A DNA stretch of 64,000 bases from Candidatus Methanoperedens sp. (GCA_026552955.1 JAPMTS010000014.1:124001-188000); one strand, 5' to 3'. Positions 1-8,938 are shown, counted from the stretch's first letter. Notes: generated from the letters alone by a model not told the origin. Program-made: numbers and translations.

Positions 1-392
1 CCCACAAGGACCTTTTTTTTAAGATAAGATGCATATAAATATAAAAGGATTGAGTTGAATACCGCAATAAAAAAAGGGATGAGATCTGTTCCGATAAAAT
101 ACGAGATCATGATGCCTGCGGCGAATAATACAATTGAAAACCGAAAAGCGAAATTCCTGGTAATTCTTCCTGAAGGTATGGGCCGAGAAGGGCGATTAAT
201 AGCATCGATACCGGCATCGAAATAATCATTGATGGCATTCCCGGCGCCGGTGATCAAAAAAACAGTGATCAAGATCAAGCCCATCCAGACAAGCGCTCCC
301 GGCGCCGCGCTATATGCTATAGCCGCTCCGATAACGGCGGCAAGCCCTGCCATGGCGCAATTCTTGTATCGCATCAGTTCAAGCAGAACCAT
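1..392 (-). CDS. UbiA-family prenyltransferase, 3' part missing (probable digeranylgeranylglyceryl phosphate synthase)
   Basis: The minus strand reads open from an ATG at 392 to the window edge (130 codons), so the C-terminus is missing. The protein starts MVLLELMRYKNCAMAG, has hydrophobic segments, and carries NDYFDAGIDAINRPSRPIPSG at about residues 47-67. That is the first Asp-rich motif (NDxxDxxxD) of UbiA prenyltransferases. Archaeal members join a second geranylgeranyl chain to geranylgeranylglyceryl phosphate in membrane lipid synthesis, and the short N-terminus fits that subgroup. The ATG overlaps the nadA stop by one base (TAATG), so the two are probably co-transcribed. Heme O or menaquinone-type UbiA enzymes are alternatives. 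Confidence 0.8.
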   Translation of the reverse strand, partial: MVLLELMRYKNCAMAGLAAVIGAAIAYSAAPGALVWMGLILITVFLITGAGNAINDYFDAGIDAINRPSRPIPSGRITRNFAFRFSIVLFAAGIMISYFIGTDLIPFFIAVFNSILLYLYASYLKKKVLV

Positions 393-1300
393 TAATCACT
401 TCGCCCCGCTTCCAGCATCCTGTCAAGCGATCTTTTTGCTTTTATCCTGATACTTTCAGGGATCTTAATTATATGTTCATTGTTTTCAAGAGCCCTTATT
501 ATGCTGCCGAGAGTATTCATTTTCATGTTGGGACAGACTGCATATTTTGTCCCGGGGATAAAAGTCTTTTCGGGATTTTCCTTGCGCAGCCTGTGCAAAA
601 GCCCGATTTCCGTACCTATGATAAATTCCCTGGATTTCGATTGCTTTGCATATGTTAACATTCCGGCTGTACTCAGGACCTGGTCAGCAAGTGCTACAAC
701 CTCAGGCCTGCACTCAGGATGAACAAGAATTAGCGCATCCGGATGTTCCTCTTTTTCAAGCAGTATATCACCGGGAAGTATCAGGTGATGAGTGGGACAA
801 TAACCATTCCATGGAATTATTTTTTTTGTGGTATGGGCCGCAACATAAAGGGCAAGATTCCTGTCCGGAACAAAGATTATTTCCTCCTCAGGCAGCGAAT
901 TTACTACTTTAACCGCATTTGCCGACGTGCAGCAGATATCACTTTGTGCTTTGACCGATGCGGGTGTGTTCACGTAGCAGACAACAGCTGCATCAGGATA
1001 TTTCTCCATTTCAAGTTTCAGTAATTCAGGTGTGATCATAGCCGCCATCGGGCACTGGGCATTTGTTTCCGGCATAAGGACAGTCTTTTCGGGATTTAGT
1101 ATGGCTGCACTTTCAGCCATGAAATCCACACCGCAAAAAACAATAGTATCTGCACCGCTTGCGACTGCTTTCTGGCTCAGGCCGAATGAATCCCCCACAA
1201 AATCAGCGATATCCTGCACATCCCCCCGCTGGTAATTATGGGCAAGTATTACTGCATTTCTCTCTTTTTTTAGCTGTTTTATCCTGGTAACTTCATGCAT
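392..1300 (-). CDS. nadA: Quinolinate synthase NadA
   Basis: The 302-residue protein matches archaeal NadA in length and motifs: LAHNYQRGDVQDIADFVGDS near the N-terminus, FCGVDFMAESAAILNP, and CPMAAM. Cysteines at about residues 83, 170 and 258 (in CPMAAM, CPTHH and CPNMKMNTL contexts) are placed to bind the catalytic 4Fe-4S cluster. The enzyme condenses iminoaspartate with dihydroxyacetone phosphate to quinolinate, the entry to NAD synthesis, in the cytoplasm. It starts at ATG 1300, just after the mtr terminator region, and overlaps the UbiA-type gene at its 3' end. Confidence 0.93.
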   Translation of the reverse strand: MHEVTRIKQLKKERNAVILAHNYQRGDVQDIADFVGDSFGLSQKAVASGADTIVFCGVDFMAESAAILNPEKTVLMPETNAQCPMAAMITPELLKLEMEKYPDAAVVCYVNTPASVKAQSDICCTSANAVKVVNSLPEEEIIFVPDRNLALYVAAHTTKKIIPWNGYCPTHHLILPGDILLEKEEHPDALILVHPECRPEVVALADQVLSTAGMLTYAKQSKSREFIIGTEIGLLHRLRKENPEKTFIPGTKYAVCPNMKMNTLGSIIRALENNEHIIKIPESIRIKAKRSLDRMLEAGRSD

Positions 1301-1469
1301 ATTTCAGGGTCAAACATAATCCTATTGCTTAAATTGTTTTCTGACGAAAGTTGAAGATACAAATCAATGCTTTTTTTCAAAATGAAACCGCAGATTCCGA
1401 GTCGCATCTCTCAAATGAACGCGGATTTACTGCTTTGAATAGAAAAAAGTAAAAAAAATCGGTGTAAAT
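1301..1469. other. Short intergenic region between nadA and mtrH
   Basis: AT-rich gap holding the mtr terminator hairpin at one end and presumably the nadA promoter. No coding potential is visible. Confidence 0.5.
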
Positions 1470-1476
1470 TCACACC
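1450..1476 (-). terminator. Intrinsic-type terminator after mtrH
   Basis: On the minus strand GGTGT-GAATTT-ACACC forms a short stem that overlaps the mtrH stop codon (TGA, 1472-1470) and is followed directly by eight T residues. A U-tract after a hairpin is a plausible archaeal termination signal for the eight-gene mtr operon. Confidence 0.55.
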
Positions 1477-2420
1477 AATTTCTTTATTGGATGGGATTCA
1501 GCCAGCACACTGAGGCCAAGATCCTTTGCGGTCTCACCCAGCATGATATCTACCATTGCTACTGCCGGGAAAACTTTCTTTACGTTCTCAATCGGACCAT
1601 ACAGCAAGAAATTTGCGCCCATTATCTGTGCGACAAGGTTCGTGCCAATATCCACGGGCGGCCATGACTCTGTCTTTGCATCAGGATCCGTTTTCTTATA
1701 TTTCTTCATCCAGTCCCATGCTGAAGCCATGTTATGGAAGCCTCCGCCGGCGGGTAATCCCAATTTGCCTTTAATGGCAAGGACCGACCTGATGGTGGCT
1801 CCGGAGCCTGCTCCGAGAGGTGTTGCCGCTACATCCACCAGGGGTCTTGTGATCCCAACTTCTTTTGCGACATCAAGCATCCCTTTGGTTTGTCCGGTTC
1901 CTCCTTTTTCAAGGATCTCAAGTTTCCCTTCAACACTGGGATTCGTTGCATTAAATGCAAGGATAATTGCTGAGGTCAACTTGCTCTCTTTCAGGGCTTT
2001 GATCTCTTCAGCGCCTATACTGGCATTGATGGAATTGTGTATGGCACGTTTCTCAACACCGATCTCTTTTGCATACTTTGCAGCGACAGCTCTGACATGA
2101 CCGTCAGATGAATCTACAAGGAATGGTACATCATCACAGATATTTACGAACCAGTCAATATATTTCTTGATAGCTTCAGGTGTTTCACCAACAAGCTGAT
2201 TGAAATAGGGATTTCCTGTGGTATCTCCCATTACTTCCTGTGTATTCCACAGCTTCTCTGCTGCAGCTTTATCAAATACTCCTTTATCTTCATCAGATAC
2301 GATCTTGTGTTTTAAATAGAACATCGTACTGACAAGTACTGTTGGGTATTCTCCTGGCTGTCCGCCCACTTTTGTTTTACCGAACTCAAATACGTCTTGT
2401 TTCTTATCAAATCTGAACAT
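1470..2420 (-). CDS. mtrH: Tetrahydromethanopterin S-methyltransferase subunit H
   Basis: The 316-residue protein begins MFRFDKKQDVFEFGKTKVGGQPGEYPT, the characteristic MtrH start, and has the TIM-barrel methyltransferase fold expected of this soluble subunit. MtrH moves the methyl group between methyl-tetrahydromethanopterin and the corrinoid of MtrA. In a methane oxidiser it would act in the reverse direction. It is the last gene of mtrEDCBAFGH, 13 nt after mtrG, with GAGGTG as ribosome binding site upstream of the ATG. The terminator lies on its stop codon. Confidence 0.97.
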   Translation of the reverse strand: MFRFDKKQDVFEFGKTKVGGQPGEYPTVLVSTMFYLKHKIVSDEDKGVFDKAAAEKLWNTQEVMGDTTGNPYFNQLVGETPEAIKKYIDWFVNICDDVPFLVDSSDGHVRAVAAKYAKEIGVEKRAIHNSINASIGAEEIKALKESKLTSAIILAFNATNPSVEGKLEILEKGGTGQTKGMLDVAKEVGITRPLVDVAATPLGAGSGATIRSVLAIKGKLGLPAGGGFHNMASAWDWMKKYKKTDPDAKTESWPPVDIGTNLVAQIMGANFLLYGPIENVKKVFPAVAMVDIMLGETAKDLGLSVLAESHPIKKLV

Positions 2421-2433
2421 CTTGGCACCTCAC

Positions 2434-2703
2434 TTATTCTAATCCTAAAGCTTTCTTCACGGCATTGATCAATAATGGATTTGAAAGCGCTGGTGAAAGA
2501 AGCAGTAATAGATATACTACAACTATCATGAGCGCGGCGCAAATCCCATATAGAATTCCTATATCCCTTCCCAGTTTTTTCCCATACCTCTGGTGTATCT
2601 CAGAATTTGTGAACTCGATCTTTTCTTCGATATCATCCAATTTCTGGAGTATTGTTTTGTAATCTTCCGGATCAACAATTACTGTGGGAATCTTGTCTGT
2701 CAT
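2434..2703 (-). CDS. mtrG: Tetrahydromethanopterin S-methyltransferase subunit G
   Basis: Small 89-residue subunit with the typical start MTDKIPTVIVDPEDYKTIL and an amphipathic, coiled-coil-like stretch (KLDDIEEKIEFTNSEIHQR). A single C-terminal membrane helix (LYGICAALMIVVVYLLLLL) follows. MtrG is an accessory membrane-anchored part of the Mtr complex. Its start directly abuts the mtrF stop, in the conserved gene order. Confidence 0.95.
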   Translation of the reverse strand: MTDKIPTVIVDPEDYKTILQKLDDIEEKIEFTNSEIHQRYGKKLGRDIGILYGICAALMIVVVYLLLLLSPALSNPLLINAVKKALGLE

Positions 2704-2934
2704 TTAAATCCCTCCCAATAACTTGACAGGGATAAAGACCGTCAAAATAACCAGAAGGAAGCCGATAATAAATCCTATTACTCCTGTGGCGCCTACTCCT
2801 GATTCGAGTTTCTGGTTCCTTGCGATCAGTTGGCCGCGGTATCGGATATCTTCCACCAGTGATTCTATTGTTGCCATTGAAGGGGCTATCACCATTGGTA
2901 CGCCTTTTCCGTACTCGTATTCTTTCTCTGTCAT
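2704..2934 (-). CDS. mtrF: Tetrahydromethanopterin S-methyltransferase subunit F
   Basis: The 76-residue protein starts [20 protein letters not shown] and ends in one membrane helix ([19 protein letters not shown]). I use the ATG at 2934. A longer GTG-initiated reading (2949) exists, but its first bases are the GGAGG ribosome binding site, which lies in the end of mtrA. The mtrA stop and this ATG are separated by one base. The N-terminal part resembles the C-terminal part of MtrA, as usual for MtrF. Confidence 0.94.
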   Translation of the reverse strand: MTEKEYEYGKGVPMVIAPSMATIESLVEDIRYRGQLIARNQKLESGVGATGVIGFIIGFLLVILTVFIPVKLLGGI

Positions 2935-2935
2935 T

Positions 2936-3661
2936 TTATACTCCTCCACTGAATATCGCTATTCCAAGAATGGTAATTCCAAAGACCATACCTATCATTA
3001 TACCTTCTATCTTTCCGGAAAAGATGCCTGACATTAGCTTGTTCAAGTTTCCGATCTCAATTGTCTGGTGCTGGATTCCCCTTATCCTTAACTGTATCTG
3101 GGCTATCTCTGCCGCCATTGGTTTTAGACCACCAGCTTCAGCAACTTCTTCCTTTTCACCGACAGCTATAATCATTGGCTCTCCTTCAAAGGCCCCGGGG
3201 TCTCTTGCTGCAAGTTCCTTGATCTTTGCAATAATTTTACCCTCGTCCTCCGTGCCGATCATTTCCACAATTTCGATCTGTGCCTGGAACCTTTTAATCG
3301 CATCTTCGGGCAGATTTTCAATATATGGAATAGCACCTGTAGAACCCACGATCCTGTTATCCTTAATACCATTCTTGTGGAGCATTATAATAGCCTCACC
3401 GGCTATATGCCCTTTAACTTCTGCTCCCGTAACAAGCAGGAAGCGGATATTCGGGTTGGATATTACATTTGCAACTATTTTTTCAATACCAAGATTCTCT
3501 GTTTTATGGGGACCTGTTATCGAAGCGCCTGCTGCCAGTTGGGCCGCACCTTTAAGATGCGAGCCGCACGTTGTGACCGCGACGGGATTTTCAGGGTTGA
3601 TTGCTTCATATTCTCCTTTGACCACAGGCCATCCTGCTGCGGGTTTGACTTTGTTTACCAT
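2936..3661 (-). CDS. mtrA: Tetrahydromethanopterin S-methyltransferase subunit A (corrinoid protein)
   Basis: The 241-residue protein carries the corrinoid cofactor that accepts and donates the methyl group. The corrinoid-ligand histidine lies in [20 protein letters not shown] at about residue 51, and a C-terminal membrane helix ([20 protein letters not shown]) anchors it. The full-length, anchored form is the usual one in Methanosarcinales. It sits between mtrB and mtrF. Confidence 0.97.
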   Translation of the reverse strand: MVNKVKPAAGWPVVKGEYEAINPENPVAVTTCGSHLKGAAQLAAGASITGPHKTENLGIEKIVANVISNPNIRFLLVTGAEVKGHIAGEAIIMLHKNGIKDNRIVGSTGAIPYIENLPEDAIKRFQAQIEIVEMIGTEDEGKIIAKIKELAARDPGAFEGEPMIIAVGEKEEVAEAGGLKPMAAEIAQIQLRIRGIQHQTIEIGNLNKLMSGIFSGKIEGIMIGMVFGITILGIAIFSGGV

Positions 3662-3973
3662 TTAAATCCCTCCTATTTTCAATAGGACCAGCAATAAAAA
3701 GGACACGATGAATCCTATTACAATTCCATAGAATGCATTGGTTACAATACCGGCATTATATGCTGCTCTTTCTCTTCCCGGGAATGTACTGAGTAAGGGG
3801 GATGTTGGTGAAAGCTGGTTCATCATATCTGTAACGATCTTATCCAGCTCATCAAGATGAGTATTTACATCATCCAGCGCATACTCAACTACATCTTCCC
3901 GTTCCTCTGCTATTACACCCGTTGTCGGGTTTAAAATCAAATGTAGCTCCGGAGCTACACGTATGTGGCTCAT
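3662..3973 (-). CDS. mtrB: Tetrahydromethanopterin S-methyltransferase subunit B
   Basis: The 103-residue protein starts MSHIRVAPELHLILNPTTGV and has a C-terminal membrane segment (FYGIVIGFIVSFLLLVLL), both typical of MtrB. It is an accessory membrane subunit of the Mtr complex. Spacing to mtrC (2 nt) and to mtrA (adjacent) is tight. Confidence 0.95.
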   Translation of the reverse strand: MSHIRVAPELHLILNPTTGVIAEEREDVVEYALDDVNTHLDELDKIVTDMMNQLSPTSPLLSTFPGRERAAYNAGIVTNAFYGIVIGFIVSFLLLVLLKIGGI

Positions 3974-3975
3974 AT

Positions 3976-4803
3976 CTATGCCTCCGTCTTGGGGATCAAA
4001 CCAGTTCCCAGAACAGATGATGCATCTTTATAGACCTCATCCCAGAATTTCTTGTAGTATATTACCCAGAGGATGATTCCAAGCATCATAGTAATGGCTC
4101 CGGATAATCCGAGTGTCATGATCGCACCAATACCGATTATTGTCATAGTTATCGCTCCTGTTGAAAAGGCAAGATATGTGGTTCTCTTCTGCTTCTCATC
4201 CGGGCCAAGAGTAGCATTGAATGGATGTAATATTGCCACTGCCCCTATCCAGAAAACTGCAAGTATTAAACCGTCATCGAAAACCATTTTCACGAATGTT
4301 TCAAATTGAAAGTTTCCTGCTACTGCAACACCAAAACCCAGTATTATCAGGGAACCGGCAGCTGCGATTTCTGTCATTCCACGGACCATTACCGGGATCT
4401 TCATTTTTATGACGTTCTGTGCGAACCAGCCGATTATCAGCCCGATTATTGATGCTGTCACAAGCGAAACGACAGGACCTGCCAGTGGGAACTTCGCCAT
4501 GATCGCTATACCGAACATTGAAGCGACAATACCCATTCCCATAGCTATCTGACCGATAGAAGGAACACCTGTTCCGAGACCATATTTCGAAACACGTCTT
4601 ACGGCATCAGCGCCCCACACAACTGCACAGATACCCCCAAGCGCCCCGAACGTGGGGGCTATGACCTTGAGCAGACCACCAACATTTCCGCCAATTTTCA
4701 TGCCAAGAACAGGGAAAAGATATGTGAGATATATTCCAAGTAATCCTCCCAGTACTCCGAAAAGCACTAGTTTATTTGGCGCAATTTCTTTAATTTCGCT
4801 CAT
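3976..4803 (-). CDS. mtrC: Tetrahydromethanopterin S-methyltransferase subunit C
   Basis: Integral membrane protein of 275 residues, mostly hydrophobic with six or more helices, starting MSEIKEIAPNKLVLFGVLGG. Together with MtrD and MtrE it forms the membrane part thought to move Na+ during methyl transfer. The ATG at 4803 directly abuts the mtrD stop. Confidence 0.95.
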   Translation of the reverse strand: MSEIKEIAPNKLVLFGVLGGLLGIYLTYLFPVLGMKIGGNVGGLLKVIAPTFGALGGICAVVWGADAVRRVSKYGLGTGVPSIGQIAMGMGIVASMFGIAIMAKFPLAGPVVSLVTASIIGLIIGWFAQNVIKMKIPVMVRGMTEIAAAGSLIILGFGVAVAGNFQFETFVKMVFDDGLILAVFWIGAVAILHPFNATLGPDEKQKRTTYLAFSTGAITMTIIGIGAIMTLGLSGAITMMLGIILWVIYYKKFWDEVYKDASSVLGTGLIPKTEA

Positions 4804-5538
4804 TTACATGCCTCCTGCTATCAATACTGCCACGATTCCGCACATTATACTTACACAAAAGCTTGTAAATGCATCTTTTGGAAGAACGCGTCTGAACTTG
4901 GGATCATGGAAGCCTTCAATCGTACCGCCCACACCATAGGAGGGGATAACGGAATTAACATAGAAAACACCCACGGTAAAAACACCCGCAACGGCAGCGG
5001 CACTTGTACCGATGATCGCACTCTGGGAATATAATCCTATCAGGACATAATATATCAGAGCGCCTCCGATACCACCGAGCATACCTCCGATAACACCGCT
5101 CACAAAGCACACTGTGGGAAGGCCCTGCCCCTGTGTTCCCTTAGACATATAAAGATCCTGTCTGTCTCCGGTTATAGGATCATTTTTGACCTGGGCTGAG
5201 GCAAAAGGCACTCCAACACCGAAAGCATAAACCATACTGCCCATAAGCATTGTGCATGCAATCATAATCATTGAACCCATCGCACCTGAAGCAAGGATCA
5301 GGAGCATTTGCGATTGAGGATCCGGAAGGCTGGAATACATATAACTTGCCGTTATCAATCCCACAAGTCCTGAACCCGCTGCGAGTTCCACGGTTCCTGT
5401 GCCAATACCTGTTGCCTGTGCCATAGCCGCCGGGGCTCCTCCCACAGGAATAAAGTGAACTGCTATACAAATCAACGTCCCGCTGATAGCTATCAGCAAA
5501 ATACTCTGCAAAATGACCGGATCAAGTAAAGATACCAT
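4804..5538 (-). CDS. mtrD: Tetrahydromethanopterin S-methyltransferase subunit D
   Basis: Integral membrane protein of 244 residues with Gly/Ala-rich helices (HFIPVGGAPAAMAQATGIGTG). It belongs to the Na+-translocating CDE membrane core of Mtr. It overlaps the mtrE stop by one base, so translation is probably coupled. Confidence 0.95.
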   Translation of the reverse strand: MVSLLDPVILQSILLIAISGTLICIAVHFIPVGGAPAAMAQATGIGTGTVELAAGSGLVGLITASYMYSSLPDPQSQMLLILASGAMGSMIMIACTMLMGSMVYAFGVGVPFASAQVKNDPITGDRQDLYMSKGTQGQGLPTVCFVSGVIGGMLGGIGGALIYYVLIGLYSQSAIIGTSAAAVAGVFTVGVFYVNSVIPSYGVGGTIEGFHDPKFRRVLPKDAFTSFCVSIMCGIVAVLIAGGM

Positions 5539-6446
5539 TATGAAGCAGCCTCCTTTTCTTCTTTATAAGGACCGTATGTTTTCCTTGCATTATATTCTAC
5601 AAGCCTGTTTCCTATTATCAGTAAGAACACTATAAGCAGTCCCACAATTATTGTCTTCCAGTAGTCTGCCGGTGTTTTAGGCTGCATGATTGTTGCTGGC
5701 CAGCTGCTCAAAAACACGACAAGACCAAGTGCAATCCCTGTTGCCGGTCCTCCGAATTTTGCGCAGAACCAGACATTATCGATACTATTCCTTAGCCCTG
5801 ATTCTGCTTTTCTGACGATCCTGCCTGAAAGGGATGTATTGAGGCCGCAGCCAAATTCACGGTTCTGGAATTCACGTTCTGCCCCATAATGGACATCGCC
5901 AACAGACGAACCTATTGCTCCTGCTGTTATTCCCCATATCAATGCCAGGAATGGTATCGAGAATGGATAAGCCAGGATTTCATACTGGATATATGCAAGA
6001 GACACAAGACAAAAATTTACAATGAAATTATGTCCGATGATCGAGGGTGTAGTGTATCTCATAATATCCATGTACAGAGGTTGCTTGAACCTTGTCTGGC
6101 TTGCAACCCTCCCGGCATATGAGGTTGTGGCAAAAATACCCAATACGATAGCGCCAACAAAAGCGCCCATAACTATCGCCATCAATGGGTAGAATTTGGC
6201 GTCCAATAGTACGACTGTAACTGTGCCTGCAGTTACTGCTGAAAGCCCATTGCTTACAGGTTCGCCTGAAATCGCTTTATTATATATTCTGTGCAAAAAT
6301 CCCATCTGGGGAGCTAATTGTACCTGGGAGTTCGGGTTGCTCTGGGAGCCTACATCGGATTCAAGATCCTCAAGGCATCCCGCAATAGTAGCAAGAGCTC
6401 CCATGAGTGCCAAAATAGCCATACTCATGGTTAAATCTAATACCAT
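5538..6446 (-). CDS. mtrE: Tetrahydromethanopterin S-methyltransferase subunit E
   Basis: Integral membrane protein of 302 residues, first gene of the operon. The segment LEDLESDVGSQSNPNSQVQL near the N-terminus contains the acidic motif family members use in or near Na+ translocation. AGGAGG lies 10 nt before the ATG. A TATA-like box at 6528-6536 gives a leader of about 55-60 nt. Confidence 0.96.
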   Translation of the reverse strand: MVLDLTMSMAILALMGALATIAGCLEDLESDVGSQSNPNSQVQLAPQMGFLHRIYNKAISGEPVSNGLSAVTAGTVTVVLLDAKFYPLMAIVMGAFVGAIVLGIFATTSYAGRVASQTRFKQPLYMDIMRYTTPSIIGHNFIVNFCLVSLAYIQYEILAYPFSIPFLALIWGITAGAIGSSVGDVHYGAEREFQNREFGCGLNTSLSGRIVRKAESGLRNSIDNVWFCAKFGGPATGIALGLVVFLSSWPATIMQPKTPADYWKTIIVGLLIVFLLIIGNRLVEYNARKTYGPYKEEKEAAS

Positions 6447-6456
6447 TTTATTATGT

Positions 6457-6462
6457 CCTCCT
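6457..6462 (-). promoter_or_regulatory. Ribosome binding site of mtrE
   Basis: A perfect AGGAGG on the minus strand, well spaced before the mtrE ATG, marks strong translation of the first gene of the operon. Confidence 0.8.
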
Positions 6463-6520
6463 ATTTTGAATTCAAATCACCATAAAAAACTATTATAGAT
6501 TAGTTTTTAACGGACTACCT

Positions 6521-6540
6521 TATTATACATTATAAATCTT
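6521..6540 (-). promoter_or_regulatory. TATA-box region of the mtr operon
   Basis: The minus strand reads GATTTATAATGTATAATAAG here, the best TATA-like stretch upstream of mtrE. It faces away from the antiporter promoter in the same 216-bp divergent region. Confidence 0.5.
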
Positions 6541-6624
6541 TCGAATATTGTCGGGCTATTTGCACATTGCGGCTTGATCCGGATAAGAAAACAGCAGCGA
6601 AAAAATACGATCTCAAACAAATAC

Positions 6625-6642
6625 AAAAAATTTATTTATACC
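6625..6642 (+). promoter_or_regulatory. TATA-box region of the Na+/H+ antiporter gene
   Basis: AAAAAATTTATTTATACC lies about 25-30 nt before the ATG at 6663. Archaeal transcription starts roughly 25 nt after the TATA box, so the message would have little or no leader. No ribosome binding site is visible, in agreement. Confidence 0.55.
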
Positions 6643-6662
6643 ATTCACATTTGTGGTAAATT

Positions 6663-8027
6663 ATGAGATGGTATATAATAGCCCTGTCCTTAATTATTTT
6701 GCTGGTTCCGACAGCTCTTGCATCGGAAGCCGTCGGTACGATCGATATTCCTAAAGTTATTCTCAGTCTTGCGATCATGTTGCTGGTCGCCAAGATCGGC
6801 GGTGAGATTGCTGAACGTAAATTCAAGCAGCCGGGTGTTCTGGGTGAGCTCCTTGCCGGCGTTGTAATAAGTCCTTTCGCCTTTGGCCCATACCTGGGTT
6901 TTCATGTCATTCCGGGAGAGATCCTTCCGATTTCACCTGAGATCGACCTGATAGGGCAGATAGGGGTAGTCGTACTGCTTTTCCTTGCTGGTATCGAGAC
7001 CGACGTGAAACAATTCATGAAATTCGGTAAAGTTGCCGGGTTGGTGGCAGCAGGCGGTGTGGTCGTTCCATTTGTATTGGGTTATTTTGCGATAAAAATG
7101 TTTTATACTCCACCGGCGGGAGAACCCATCGAATATGTGGCGTTATTTACCGGTGCGATATTAACGGCTACAAGCGTTGGTATCACAGCCCGCGTATTAA
7201 AAGACATAAACAGGATGAACTCGGAAGAAGGCACCACTATTCTTGCTGCGGCGGTCATTGATGATATCCTCGGTATCATAGTGCTGGCAATGGTGATCGG
7301 CATAATTGGGACTGCAACAGGAGCAGTGGAATTAAATTTCATCGATAATGCATGGAATGAAGTTGTTACCAAAAGCACCACGACAGATATATTATGGATC
7401 GTGATGAAAGCGGCTTTATTCTGGGGTGTGGTATTATTTGTGGGTCTGAAATATTCAGATAAGATATCCAGTTTGCTTGGCAAATTCGAAACAAAAGGCG
7501 CTCTCATGGTCATAGCCCTTGTAATTGGATTTGCGATATCGTACGTAGCAGCGTATATCGGTCTTGCCCTTATTATCGGAGCATATGCGGCAGGTCTTGC
7601 CCTTTCTGCTTCTTCCCATAAGGAGCAACTGATCGAAGAGATTTCCCCGGTTTTCAATTTCCTGGTACCGATATTCTTTGTGGCAATGGGTATGCTGGTC
7701 AATGTAAAAGATGCTGTCACGATCGCAGGTCTTGGGGTTTTGATATTGGTACTGGCAATCATTGGAAAAGCCGTTGGTTGTGGAGTTGTCGCATATTTTA
7801 GCGGCTTTAACTACAATGGTGCATTGCGCGTAGGGACAGGCATGATCCCCAGGGGCGAAGTAGGATTGATAGTAGCCTACATTGGCCTATCTTCAGGGAT
7901 CATTCAGCAGCCAATATATGTAATTGCCGTGGTAATGTCTATTGTCACTACTTTAATTACCCCGCCACTCCTCAAATCCACATTTGCAAAAGGCCCGGAA
8001 AAAGGATGGAAGGAAAAATCAGGTTAA
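6663..8027 (+). CDS. Na+/H+ antiporter, CPA2/KefB-NapA type
   Basis: The 454-residue membrane protein has about 13 hydrophobic segments. KQPGVLGELLAGVVISP and GVVVLLFLAGIETDVKQF are family signatures, AAAVIDDILGIIVLAM holds the paired Asp residues of ion-binding helix 5, and GMIPRGEVGLIVAYIG is the C-terminal signature. It lacks the TrkA-type nucleotide-binding tail of KefB channels, so simple Na+/H+ exchange is the best call. An N-terminal hydrophobic stretch ending in ALASEAVG may be a signal-like segment. It is divergent from mtr, whose product moves Na+, so the two may cooperate in Na+ balance. Confidence 0.88.
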   Translation: MRWYIIALSLIILLVPTALASEAVGTIDIPKVILSLAIMLLVAKIGGEIAERKFKQPGVLGELLAGVVISPFAFGPYLGFHVIPGEILPISPEIDLIGQIGVVVLLFLAGIETDVKQFMKFGKVAGLVAAGGVVVPFVLGYFAIKMFYTPPAGEPIEYVALFTGAILTATSVGITARVLKDINRMNSEEGTTILAAAVIDDILGIIVLAMVIGIIGTATGAVELNFIDNAWNEVVTKSTTTDILWIVMKAALFWGVVLFVGLKYSDKISSLLGKFETKGALMVIALVIGFAISYVAAYIGLALIIGAYAAGLALSASSHKEQLIEEISPVFNFLVPIFFVAMGMLVNVKDAVTIAGLGVLILVLAIIGKAVGCGVVAYFSGFNYNGALRVGTGMIPRGEVGLIVAYIGLSSGIIQQPIYVIAVVMSIVTTLITPPLLKSTFAKGPEKGWKEKSG

Positions 8028-8094
8028 AATCATAACCTGGTTAACTTCCATTTTTTCATTTTTAAAAAATATCTGATTTTATAAAAAAAAGTAA

Positions 8095-8514
8095 TTAATC
8101 AACTTCAACATATTTCATAATATCACCACGGGTGATAATACCTTTCAGGATCTTTTTGGATTTATCTGTTACAAGAATGGCCCTGACCCGATTATTCATC
8201 ATTTTTTGAGCCGCTTTCTGTATCGAATCACCTGAACATATTGCTATAATTCTCCTTGACATTATATCCCCGGCATTTTTTGCAAAGATGGATTTTAGGT
8301 CCGGGATAAGTCTTTCAGGATCAAAAGAGAATATTTTCAGGAAATTCAGTTTTGTTACAACTCCTGTGATCTCTCCGTTTTCCAGAACCGGGAACACATT
8401 AAAATCATATTTTTTGAACAAATCTCTCAACTCTCTCAGGGTTGTATCTTTTGTAACTGTGATCACATTGTTAGTCATCACTTCTTCGATTTTTTTCTCA
8501 ATTATTTGTCGCAT
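8095..8514 (-). CDS. Protein with two CBS domains
   Basis: The 139-residue protein is almost entirely a CBS pair: EVMTNNVITVTKDTTLRELRDLF and FPVLENGEITGVVTK form the first unit, and DIMSRRIIAICSGDSIQKAAQKM with ILVTDKSKKILKGIITRGDIMKY forms the second. CBS pairs bind adenosyl ligands such as AMP, ATP or SAM and regulate partner proteins. No partner domain is fused. It converges with the antiporter gene, separated by a T-rich gap. Confidence 0.85.
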   Translation of the reverse strand: MRQIIEKKIEEVMTNNVITVTKDTTLRELRDLFKKYDFNVFPVLENGEITGVVTKLNFLKIFSFDPERLIPDLKSIFAKNAGDIMSRRIIAICSGDSIQKAAQKMMNNRVRAILVTDKSKKILKGIITRGDIMKYVEVD

Positions 8515-8651
8515 TTACTACTCACCTTTTGATTTATTAAACACTAATGTAATTTCCGTATTATGAAAGTTTCTTTTTTGTTTCATAAGTTAAAATACGA
8601 TTTGAATTTAGGTTATGTCCTTTCCAGAAAATTGAAATGATTTTATGATGC

Positions 8652-8783
8652 CTAACCTCTATAAGAAATAAAAATATTATATATTAACCATCCTATCATT
8701 AAAAGAATAAAGAATGTTGCTATAACTATGATATATGCTCCTATTCCCAATTCCTTTATTTTTTCAATGAATTCTATTTTCAT
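8652..8783 (-). CDS. 43-residue single-span membrane protein
   Basis: A short reading frame starts with ATG at 8783 and ends with TAG. The protein has a charged N-terminal helix (MKIEFIEKIKELG), one membrane helix (AYIIVIATFFILLMIGWLIY) and a short tail. The ATG overlaps the stop of the upstream small gene as ATGA, a typical translational coupling. I do not recognise a family. Confidence 0.5.
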   Translation of the reverse strand: MKIEFIEKIKELGIGAYIIVIATFFILLMIGWLIYNIFISYRG

Positions 8784-8938
8784 GTATCTTCTCCGATCCG
8801 ATTCTCATTTTGTTCCGGAAACCTGCAACCACATATCTTGCAGGTTTGCGAGAAACCATTCTCCGTATGAAAGCACAGACCCCCTGCCATACTAACAGCA
8901 TGCCCATAGTGTTTGCATATCATTATTTTAGATTGCAT
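8780..8938 (-). CDS. 52-residue small Cys/His-rich (putative zinc-binding) protein
   Basis: The reading frame starts at ATG 8938 behind a strong ribosome binding site (GGGAGG, 8953-8948). It has Cys/His residues in MICKHYGH and LCFH and a TCKICGC knuckle, enough to bind one zinc or another metal. The stop overlaps the start of the 43-residue membrane protein. The pair lies alone in an otherwise empty 630-bp stretch between the CBS gene and the membrane-anchored regulator. Family not recognised. Confidence 0.6.
   Translation of the reverse strand: MQSKIMICKHYGHAVSMAGGLCFHTENGFSQTCKICGCRFPEQNENRIGEDT

Noticed and set aside
2820-3665. Plus-strand frame of 281 codons across mtrA/mtrF
   Set aside because: It is a shadow of the conserved mtr genes on the other strand; the product is Ile/Ser/Pro-rich with no motif.
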